Source: Zingiber officinale (taxonomy: Eukaryota; Streptophyta; Magnoliopsida; Zingiberales; Zingiberaceae). From it: DNA of 64,000 bases. The stretch covers positions 28,898,202 to 28,962,201 of the forward strand of contig NC_055987.1 in the NCBI RefSeq assembly GCF_018446385.1. The letters run 5' to 3'. Made by a program: the position numbers and the translations under genes. This document shows positions 55,628 through 64,000 of this stretch, piece by piece (position 1 is the first letter of the stretch; the number at the start of each line of letters is the position of its first letter). Under the pieces are notes generated by a model. That model made no database searches, was not told the DNA's origin, and saw only the letters and a list, made by a program, of their open reading frames with translations.

Positions 55628-56944
55628 ATGCCTCCGAGGTATAACCTAAACTCTTCTCAATCATCTATTTCCTAAATTCTTTGCTAGTTTTGCAATTTTT
55701 TCTTGTATAATGTCAACAATAGGAAGCGTCGTATTGTGGATTCCACACCAGCTAGGGCCCCTTCCACGGACCCTAGATTCCCCTCGGAACAGCATAGGAT
55801 AGATTTCGCTAGGTTCACCTTTGAGTCTATTAAACCTAGATATGTTGGTAGGGAATTTTTGTCCCAATACTGTCAACCCACAATCCAGATGATAAACTAC
55901 TATCATCTAGATAAACTGGTTGACTGTACCACTACAGTCAACCAAGATCTATGTGCCCAGTTCTATCACAACCTTGAAAAGGTTGATGATAGTACCTATT
56001 CCACCAGAGTTGGTGGTACTGACCTTCAGTTTACTCCCTCCCTACTTCGCACCAGCTTAGAGCTTAGGGACTCTCAGTGTACATTCTTATGTTACCTGAG
56101 TAGGAACCTACCCTTTGGTGATCCCTATTCCCACATTACCTTAGATGACATCTACATGCATTTCTTTGGGAAAGAGAGACTCTTGGGCCTGACCGAGTTC
56201 AGATCCACTCTCCTTCGTGTTCAGGATTATGCTATGTACAGAGTCCTGACAGCTTGCATACTACCCATCTCATCTCGAGACGTCTCGAAGATGCGACCGT
56301 CCCACTCGTTCTTTCTGTACGCCCTCAGCCAGCGCCTAGATATAGACATAGCCCTCCATATGTTTCATAACATTGTTCTTGAATCTAGTATAGTTACATA
56401 TGGAGTGGTTCATATGCCTTACTGCCATATCCTGACCCAGATATTCTCCAGCTCTAGGATAGACATCACTAGAGGGGTACTCATCCCGCTTACCATTTAT
56501 GATGAGTTCAGTCAGCGTAGCCTTAGATTAGCGGGGGCAGAGGTCACTGCCGAGGGGATTCTGGCCTGGAAGGGCCGACCACCACCAGTTGTTGCCCCTG
56601 GTGCTCCAGAGGCCGAGGACGTACCAGATGCGGATGAGGAGTGGCCCAATTTCCTGGCAGAGGACTTTTTCACAGATCCTTCCACCTCTGCCGGACCCTC
56701 CACATCAGCCGGGCCTTCATCTTCGGCACCACTCTCTGTCGAGGACAGACTCACTCGACTAGAGATCCAGTCCACTCAGACGTGACGAGCTGTTCTAGAT
56801 AGCCATCGCTTCCTTCGATCTATGCGATCCGAGATGGCTGCTGGTTTCGCATCTCTCCGAGGCGAGATTCGGCGTCAGGGACAGCCTCAGCCGCCACCCG
56901 AGCAGCCTCTAGCCGATCCTCCAGCTGACGATCCACCGGCTTGA
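55628..56944 (+). pseudogene. SIRE-type 3' ORF (plant retrotransposon protein), probably spliced, with one stop
   Basis: The best start is ATG 55628: ATGCCTCCGAG, then an 84-bp intron 55639-55722 (GTATAA...CAATAG), then GAAGCGTCG, giving a basic MPPRKRR start. The body (to about residue 300) has RFTFESIKPRYVGREFLSQ, DDIYMHFFGKERLLGLTEF and LYALSQRLDIDIALHMFHN, the kind of domain annotated as putative plant transposon protein. A proline/acidic linker with STSAGPSTSAGPSSSA follows. A TGA at 56783-56785 interrupts the frame, which then stays open through SEMAAGFASLRGEIRRQ to TGA 56942-56944. The role is unknown. A homologous C-terminal part sits at 1-597. Confidence 0.75.
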
Positions 56945-58368
56945 TTCCATCTGTTAGACTGTCTGGACATGTCATTCACTTCTTTGATTTGTCTATCTTA
57001 CTCATCTTTTGGATTGTATCTTGGAGTTGATTATCTGATATTTAGCTGCCTTATATTTAATTGGGTACTTATGTGTTATTTTTTTTCCCCAAAAGTGTGA
57101 GTAAAATTTCAAAATAACTTTTAAATTGGTTTCAAATTCTAGGAAAAATAGTTTTCAAAATACCAATTTCTTAGAATTTTCAAAATTTGGACTTAGCCTA
57201 AGTTTTCCCCCTAGAATCATGTTCCCCTAGACTTAAGCCAGAGCATCTCACAAACACCTAGGTATACCTTGATTGTGTTTGCAAGATATAGAACGGTGTG
57301 AGATGTATAGGGTACAGCCTGGACTCAAGAATGTTTATATCTGTGCATCAATATGAGTCTGGGCGTTAAACACGTAATATACATCAATCAAGTCAAGTTT
57401 TCCAGCTCTAGTGAAATCTAACTGGACTAAATTGACTTAACTTGACTAACCATGTGAAAGTTGTTGCCCTGTAGGCAATCAGCAAGTAGCTAAAGGTTAG
57501 ACAGTTGGTAAAGAATTCTCAGTTTTCTGGTTAAGCATGTTTGATCTTTAGGGCTCTGATACCTCTTAAAGTCAATCTATTGAACTTGACTCATGCTTGG
57601 ACTTAAGGACCAACTGACTTTGAATAAATAACCTAAACCAAATTTTTAGCTACTTTACTCCTTACTTGTCCTAAAATTTAATAAGTATTGTTTAAAATTA
57701 AGCTAAGTTTTTTTTAACTAAGCTATAGATTTCAAAATCCAATACTTGCAAAGATCTAAGCTAAGTTCCAATCTTTATTTTCAAAATTTTAAAACTTAAC
57801 TCACTTTGAAATCTAACTTAGTAAATTCTTGCTTTCCTAAGTAAAACACAGTTTTGCAAAATTTAACTCATTGCTTTCAAAAATTAAAAAATGACTTCAA
57901 AAATGTTTTCTCCTAAGTAAAAACTATAGTTTTACTAGCTGATCCACATTCTAGTAGTTTTATAATTTTAACTAAGTTTCCAAAGAGCTAACATCATCCT
58001 TTCACTTAGCTAAAAAATGGAAATTATAAACTGTTAAGTGTTTTCCCTCTTTAAAAATTAAATGACTATTTTTGCTTACTTTTGATATATGGCAAAGGGG
58101 GAGAGTAGCAAATTCAAAATTCAAATACATTTGTAGCAAATTCAAATACTCAAATAATTGATTGTCAAATTCAAGTTAAATTCAAATGAATATTAAAGGG
58201 GGAGTAACAGTTAAGGGGGAGCCTATGCTTGGTGCTATACTTTAAATTCATAGAATTTACTTTAGCAAATTTGCTAAGCTTGCTTTAAATGTTTTAATCT
58301 ATTCGTTATTTGATATATGTTTACTTTAGCAAATTTACTTAACTTTGAATTTGAGTTGCCATAATAAA
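56945..58368 (+). other. 3' untranslated part of the SIRE derivative
   Basis: AT-rich, ORF-less. It shares order and wording with 600-2261: the CATCTCACAAACACCTAGG segment near 57243, GGGCGTTAAACAC near 57361, GACTAACCATGTGAAAG near 57452, and several AAGGGGGAG runs before the final tract. Confidence 0.65.
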
Positions 58369-58380
58369 AAAGGGGGAGAT
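58369..58380 (+). promoter_or_regulatory. Polypurine tract of the SIRE derivative
   Basis: AAGGGGGAGAT immediately precedes the LTR start TGTTGATG, the same arrangement as at 2262-2274. Confidence 0.82.
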
Positions 58381-59597
58381 TGTTGATGCGGGAAGCATCC
58401 AACGATCGAACTCGTGTTTTGATAATGGTAAAGGATTTAAAGTTAAGGTGTTTTGTGATTTAACAAGTCTGCTTGAGTATTTCAGGAAAGTCCTAGCTCC
58501 TAGGTCATAGGGGGTGGTAACCCTATGCGGAAAGTCTTGGCAGGTCGATGGCTTCAGGCAAAAGTCCTAGGGGGTGGTAACCCTAGGTGGAAAGTCCTGG
58601 TGTCGCGAACCAGGTGAAAGACTGGACTAGCCGGGAAGCGGATGTCCAGCAGAAAGTCCGGAAGCATCGAGTGCTGAACAAAAGTCAAGTCGATCTGGAG
58701 GATCACACTGGCAGCAGGTAAATCTTCTGAGGGGAGTAGGTGAGGACGCGTTCCCTGTAGAGGGAACAGTAAGCGTTGGGTCGACCTAGGGTTTCCGGAC
58801 GAAAATCCGAAGTCAGACCCGGATAGTCTGATGACTATCGATAATATTTTGTCACCTTATTCATGGCTTTATGTGCTAACTTTGTGTTGCAGGATATTGT
58901 TTGAGACTAACATGTCTTGCAGGTACAAAATAATGAAGTCTTTCCTCGGATGAACAGTGTCCGAGGCGCCTCCATGGAGCTTGGAGGCGCCTCAGGTGCA
59001 AAGCTGGAGCTGGCTGCGAAGCACCTTGGGAGGTGCCTTGAAGGAGTCATAAGGCACCTTGGAAGGCGCCTGAATGGGGCATAAGGCGCCTTAAGCAGAT
59101 GAACTTCGACCAGTTCAAGCTTGATCCACGCGGGAGACTCGGCAGCATGGAGCCACATTGAATAGCCTTCAAGGCACCTTGAACACCCTTTATAAGGGGG
59201 TTTCGAGCAGCACCTTGTATCATCAACTTCCAGACTTCCTTTCTTCAACGTGCCGTTAACAAGATCATTCCGAAGTGCTGCTGCAACATTCCGACGACCC
59301 GGAGCTCCGTAACTTGTGGTTTCTATACTGTTGTCGGTATAACCATGTTTCTTTTTACTGTACTTATTTGCAATACTTGTACTCTATTCGAACTTATAGT
59401 TGTTGCCCACGGAAAGCAATCAAGGATCGTGGGCCTTCGAGTAGGAGTCGCCTTAGGCTCCGAACGAAGTAAATTTCTCGGTGTTTGTGTGTTTGTTTTT
59501 ATTCCGCTATGTTTTAACTTCGATAGTTTTGCGATTCAAAAAACAAAATAGCCGCAAGCGCTATTCACCCCCCCTCTAGCGCTTTCTCGATCCAACA
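58381..59597 (+). repeat. 3' LTR of the SIRE derivative
   Basis: 1217 bp, about 95% like the 5' LTR by eye. Four of the eight GGCGCC sites are lost here, three of them by single CpG transitions (GGTGCC or GGCACC). It lacks about 37 bp of the CCTAGGG-containing segment near its start. Confidence 0.92.
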
Positions 59598-59602
59598 ATT
59601 TC

Positions 59603-59797
59603 CCCTTCATGTAGTCGTCGGGTTTCCTGGAACCTCTGCAATGAATTGCAGACATGATCAGTGGCTCCCATATCTACACACCAGGTACCGGTAGATAACA
59701 TCACTAAACATGTTTCAACAACTAATGGATAAGATATACTATTATTGTTCTCATTTTTAAGAGGGCAACCCACCTTAGTGTCCAAGTTTTGTTTCAA
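59603..59797 (-). pseudogene. Copia protease-region remnant
   Basis: In element orientation it reads LDTKVGCPLKNEN, then TGTWCVDMGATDHVCNSLQ, the pattern of the Copia protease active site (usually D-S/T-G-A), here with a DMGA variant. It joins in frame to 49984 once one copy of the ATTTC duplication is removed. The methionine in place of serine or threonine would probably inactivate the protease. Confidence 0.8.
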
Positions 59798-61070
59798 ATC
59801 ATAATAATTGGGACTTGTAAGTGTATTCTCTAATATAACAGCAAGAGGTCTGAAGGCAATTTGAAATCCTAAGAATCACAAAATATTTGATCAATACTTT
59901 AGAATTTAAAATTATATTGATTCCTCAAACAATATCATTTAAATTCACCAACACCTCAAACACCATGAATTTTGTATGTCACGTTAGTGTGGACGTATAC
60001 AAAATCAAACATTTGTAAGAGGAATGTTTTACCCATTAATTATCTTGTCAACCTAACTTTATAACAAATAAAATTACCTCAAACACTGTGAATTTTGTAT
60101 GCCACGTTAGTATGGACATATACAAATTCAAACATTTGTAAGAGGGAATTTTACCCATTAATTTTATTATCTTGTCAAACTAACTTTATGACAAATTAAT
60201 AGTTGGTTTTTCTTTGGTCACACAAATAATAGCAGTGACTCCGATGGGGAGGATACTATTAAATGTGCCTAAGTGTATACCATTACTTGATATTTAGTCC
60301 ATTAAATAGGATTGTACCCATTTAGTTGGAGAAGATCACACACTCCTAAATAATTTCCTATTGCCATCCAGTAAAGAAGTTTGATCTAGTGATCCGCAAA
60401 CAAACTCATCCGTTGTGGAGGAAGGCACTCAGAGCCAACACGCAAGTTTGAATGCATCACTTACAAACCAGTAATGGAGACCGTGGAATTTAAATAAAAT
60501 TCCTCTCCCACTTAGTTATTTAGAGACGAGGAATTTTAACATGCACACAAGCACACAAACACAGCACATCATAGCATAAAAGGCAATAAATATGAAAACT
60601 AATTTTCCAACTATTATGGCCTTATCCATAGCTGTCCTTCGTGTGCCGCCAACCCTAGCCGCCGCCAACGGGTCATGTCATCATGTCTATCTTGCTTCCT
60701 TTTCCGCTGTACCTCTGGTCCTTAAATAGCACCACGTCTCGCAAGGATACGATTCGCGACAAAAATAAAATTTTACATTTATCGATCCTATATTCCACGA
60801 AGGAATGTACATTTAATCTAGATCGAACAAAAATGTAAAATCTTAAAACTAATATAGCTCCTCCTGTATTTAATAATTACAATCATGCACACATATAAAA
60901 TGCCCTTGACATGTCCGAGGGTCCAATCACACACAATCACAATAGGCCATATTAGTTGGAGCCTGTAACCACAGAGTTAATCTATTTGCACATCCTACTA
61001 TTATCCTGCCTAAACTTATGTATGAAAAGTGCATAATTAACTGAAAACCAAACATACAGAAGTAAAATCC
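59798..61070 (-). other. Leader and lost gag region of the Copia element
   Basis: About 1.27 kb between the primer site and the protease, where gag belongs. No gag motif or zinc knuckle was recognised. It contains a tandem duplication (59954-60198) and, near 60230-60440, sequence without coding potential. Confidence 0.55.
59954..60198. repeat. Tandem duplication of ~123 bp
   Basis: Two adjacent units, 59954-60076 and 60077-60198, share CCTCAAACAC, GTGAATTTTGTATG, CACGTTAGT and CAAACATTTGTAAGAGG in the same order with about 85-90% similarity. Confidence 0.85.
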
Positions 61071-61071
61071 T

Positions 61072-61084
61072 GGCTCTGATACCA
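61072..61084 (-). promoter_or_regulatory. Primer binding site of the Copia element
   Basis: In element orientation TGGTATCAGAGCC follows the end of the 5' LTR, complementary to initiator tRNA-Met. It confirms that the element is minus-oriented. Confidence 0.88.
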
Positions 61085-61086
61085 AT

Positions 61087-63620
61087 TATTGGTTGCTACT
61101 CGGAATACCATTCTAGTTTCCCTGTACAAAACTTGTACAAGCATAGAACTATCCTAGCTACCCATGTGCTCTACTGAAGTTAAATTTGGATTGCAAACGA
61201 TGTTTAGCATTATTAATCCAAATTGTCCTTCAGAAGTTAAACTTGGATTGGAAACGATACTTAACATTTTCACTCCAAGTTCAACCATTGTGATCTTCCT
61301 AAGTTAAACCATATTACAGAAGTTAATTAAATATCTATTTCAAAGATCGGCTTCCAGGTTAAACATGGCGAGACACTAGGCCTTCTTGGGTATGAGATCA
61401 TCCACCACTTCTTAGACAAAACATTTCAAAGAAATCGGATATTTAACTTCTTACAGTAAACTAGGTTTAACTACTGAGATCTCAATAGAAGCATAATATC
61501 GAAACATGAAATCAAAAAATAAAATCGATAACAAAATGATAATCTAAAATCGATAGCCTTTTGTGTTGGTATTTCAGAATCTATACAAAGAAAACTAACT
61601 AATTAATTCAAAGCAGAAACAATTAATTAGTTATACCTTTCTTTATAGGTAAAGGTCTCTTGATCTTCTGTTGTATTCCTCTCCTCTTGGACGTTGTGTG
61701 GGTGACGATCTACCAAGATAACTCCACCCGGACCACTTCTTCGCCTTCAAGAAACTCGAGCCACCAAGGGATGCCAAAATAGGAAATTTCCTTCTCTTCT
61801 TCTTCCTTACCTCCAAGCCACCGACCACAACAAGATAAGTTTCCTCTCTTGCTGCTGACCCTAAGGAAGAAAGCTTCTTCTCTTGCCGCTGGCTCTAGGG
61901 TGGAAAGCTTCCTCTCTTGTACCACTGACCCTAGCTTGAAGAAGGAAGACAATTGCCGCCGGCCTCTAGGAGAGAAACCAAAGGGAGAAGAGAAAAGAAG
62001 AGTGGCCGGCCACCCAAGGAAAAGAAAGGAGGGAATAGAATTATGTTCTCTCATGAAGCAACCTCTCATTCTCTTTTATAATCCTTGGTCATGGAAAAGA
62101 AGGAAAGTTTTAAACACAATTAAAACTTCCTTATTTGTGGCCTCCCTTTAAAAAAGGAAATTTTTAACAACAATTAAAATCTCTCTCTTTTAAATTTCTT
62201 ATTGTACATGGCAACAAAAGGAAAGTTTTAAAATTAATCTCTCTTTTTTAAAACATGTAGATAACTACAAAAAAGAAAGATTAATTAAAACTTCTCTTTT
62301 TAAATCATGGTTACAAAAAGGAAAGTTTTATCAAAAATTAAAATATCTCTTTTAAACATTATAGATAACTACAAATAAGGAAAGATTTTAACAAAATTAA
62401 AATATCTCTTTAATTTTTTATAGATAGCTATAAAAGGAAAAATTTTAAAATTTTAAAACTCTCTTTTAAAACCATGAGGATATCTATAAAAGGAAATTAA
62501 AATTTCTCTTTTAAATCCCTTCATGAATGGCTACTTAAGGAAAGATTTTAACAAAAATTAAAATCCCTTTTATTCTTCATGTGACCGACCCTTAGCTTGG
62601 GCACCAAGCTTTGGCCGGCCACCTCTTTGCTCCAAATTAATGCTTGGTCGGCCCCCCTTGCTCCAAGCAAGGATGCGTCCGACCCATTACTTGGGTAAGA
62701 AGTAGACTTTGTGGATACAAGGCTTAATAAAGACTACAACATGGACTAAGAGGAGGAATTGGTTTTGGTCTCCTGATGAGCTTGAGCTTCCTGTGTTCAC
62801 CCCGAACACCCAACTCAAGTTCATCAATAATAACTCATACCACTAAAAAGTTATTATTGAACTACCGCACCAATCCCATATTACATTATGGACTCCTTCT
62901 TATTATGAGTGCGCTAATCTCCCTGTATTTAAGATATCGAGTGTCCATTAATCAAATAAGTTACTATTACTCACTTAATTAACATCTAGCTTCAAGAGTA
63001 GTACTACTCAACTTCATTGTCATGCCGCACTAAGTCCACCTGCAGGGTTTACATGACAATCCTTATAAGCTCCTCAAGGGGACATCATCAACCTAGATTA
63101 CTAGGACACAATTTCCTTCTATAATCAACAACACACCATATAAATAATATTATTTCCCAACTTATCGGGCCTCTTGATTCAACGAGCTAAATCTCACCCA
63201 TTGATAAATTAAAGAAATAAATACTAAATATATGTGCTTGTTATTATATCGGGATTAAGAGCACACACTTCCATAATAATAGAGATCCTGTTCTTTTATG
63301 TAGTCAGTATAAAAAGAAACAATATCAAATGGTCCTACTCAATACACACATAATGTATTAGTGTAATTTTATAGTTAAGATAAATTAATACTAAATTACA
63401 CTACAACCACTCCAATGGTTTGCCCTATTCCACCTTGGTTGTGAGCTACTATTTATAATTTATAAGGAACTGATAACATGATCTTCTGTGTCACACCAAA
63501 CACTATGTTATCTACAATATAAATTAAATGGACAACTGCATTTAACATAAATGCAGACATTTGACCAATGTGATTCTTATGTTCATACAAAAAGCTAGGC
63601 TTTTAGTATACATCCCAACA
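61087..63620 (-). repeat. 5' LTR of the Copia element
   Basis: 2534 bp, closely matching 37352-39876 over its whole length. The plus-strand left terminus reads TATTGG in place of TGTTGG, so one terminal base has mutated. The right end CATCCCAACA is intact. An insertion of about 12 bp relative to the other LTR is visible near 63477 (ATAACATGATCT). Confidence 0.92.
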
Positions 63621-63625
63621 CTACC

Positions 63626-64000
63626 AAAAAACTACACTCCGCTGGCGATCGAAGAGTATAACGAAACCACCAACCCAGATGACCACTTGGCCAAATTTGA
63701 CAATGCAGCCACACTTCATCAATACACCGACGGAGTTAAATGTTGGGTCTTCCTCACCACTCTCTCCGGGTTAGCACAACACTGGTTCAAAAAATTACCG
63801 GACGGATCAATCCATAGCTTTAAGGACTTCTGGACGGTATTCCTTCACTACTTCATCAGCAACCACCGCCACCAGAAGATGAGCATAAATTTGTTCTCGT
63901 TGAAGTAAGGGTCGAGAGAAGCATTGAGGGTCTACATCAAATGCTTCAATCAGGTCGCCATGGATATCCCAGCGGTCTCCTCAGACGTGTTAGTGAACGC
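63626..64000 (+). pseudogene. Gag continuation of the Tat/Athila-like element
   Basis: After the Copia insert the frame resumes with KNYTPLAIEEYNETTNPDDH, LAKFDNAATLHQYTDGVKCW and LSGLAQHWFKKLPDGSIHSF, a clear retrotransposon gag domain. The phase fits the left half at 36915-37351. A TAA stop at 63906-63908 interrupts it, after which the same frame remains open to the window end. Confidence 0.85.

Larger units (their letters stand above)
49985..59597 (+). mobile_element. SIRE-derived, pol-less element with gag and a 3' ORF, nested in the Copia element
   Basis: LTRs lie at 49985-51238 and 58381-59597 with TGTTGATG...CCAACA ends, flanked by a perfect duplication ATTTC (49980-49984 and 59598-59602). 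A TGGTATCAGAG primer site follows the first LTR and an AAAAAGGGGGAGAT tract precedes the second. Inside are a gag frame (51492-53072), about 2.3 kb of AT-rich repeats where pol should be, and a large 3' ORF (55628-56944). No protease, integrase, RT or RNase H sequence was found. It is therefore a non-autonomous derivative of a SIRE/Maximus Copia element that would need pol from a relative. Confidence 0.9.
37352..63620 (-). mobile_element. Ty1/Copia (Tork/Angela-like) retrotransposon carrying two nested elements
   Basis: LTRs of 2.5 kb lie at 37352-39876 and 61087-63620. The duplicated target is CTGCC (37347-37351) and CTACC (63621-63625), one mismatch apart. The element is read on the minus strand: 5' LTR at right, tRNA-Met primer site, protease and pre-integrase, integrase, RT, RNase H, polypurine tract, 3' LTR at left. 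Removing the inserts at 49985-59597 and 42338-49454 leaves about 9.5 kb, a normal size. Its integrase-RT order and motifs place it in Copia; the Tork/Angela assignment is tentative. Gag was not recognisable. Confidence 0.92.
35988..64000 (+). mobile_element. Tat/Athila-like Gypsy retrotransposon, interrupted and incomplete at right edge
   Basis: The element opens with an LTR (35988-36874), a primer site of the TTTTGGCGTCGTCTGTGGGA type found in Tat and Athila elements, and a gag frame from 36915. At 37351 gag is split by a 26-kb Copia nest and resumes at 63626 in the correct phase once one copy of the 5-bp duplication is ignored. Protease, RT and the 3' LTR would lie beyond the window. The gag frame is interrupted only by stop codons, mainly TGA and TAG. 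Confidence 0.88.

Overview
This window is plant nuclear DNA. It carries two recognisable host genes, one isolated host exon, and a great deal of transposon sequence. The first exon of TPLATE and the TCP gene are strongly GC-rich while introns and intergenic DNA are AT-rich. That pattern, together with the retroelement types, suggests a monocot with a large repeat-rich genome; Zingiberales would fit, but this is an inference. No bacterial operons, CRISPR arrays or rRNA genes are visible, and no tRNA gene could be supported.

Layout. Positions 1-3291 are the 3' end of a SIRE-type Copia element (3' ORF, polypurine tract, LTR). It is inserted 4 bp inside the intron that follows a perfect 99-nt exon of the mitochondrial processing peptidase beta subunit (3296-3394, minus). 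Positions 4123-5345 hold a cluster of fold-back elements. From 28957 down to 5729 on the minus strand lies a TPLATE gene (endocytic adaptor subunit). All seven coding exons are recognisable and joined by GT/AG introns, but the reading frame has two in-frame stops, a 2-nt deletion, and a 9.1-kb Ty3/Gypsy element (6019-15122) in the last exon. The TPLATE introns also hold a solo LTR (16029-16898), a non-autonomous hAT-like element (19360-20200) and a 5'-truncated RTE-type LINE (23059-24813), each with a target-site duplication. Just upstream of TPLATE, on the same strand, is an intact intronless class I TCP transcription factor gene (29988-31598), followed by about 4.4 kb of leader, promoter and intergenic DNA.

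From 35988 to the window end is a nest of retrotransposons. A Tat/Athila-like Gypsy element (starts 35988, runs off the right edge) has its gag split by a Copia element (37352-63620, minus). That Copia element was itself hit twice. One hit is a Gypsy-like non-coding element (42338-49454, minus, inside the integrase). The other is a SIRE-derived element (49985-59597, plus, inside the protease/pre-integrase region) that keeps gag and the 3' ORF but has no pol. Target duplications (CTGCC/CTACC, GTCCA, ATTTC) and the restored reading frames support this order.

The host genes do not form an operon or pathway. TPLATE acts at the plasma membrane and cell plate in clathrin-mediated endocytosis, TCP factors regulate growth genes in the nucleus, and MPP-beta cleaves mitochondrial presequences. 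The most unusual material is the pol-less SIRE derivative: its LTR and the leader of its internal, probably spliced 3' ORF both carry clusters of the palindrome GGCGCC. Next is the multiply disrupted TPLATE copy.
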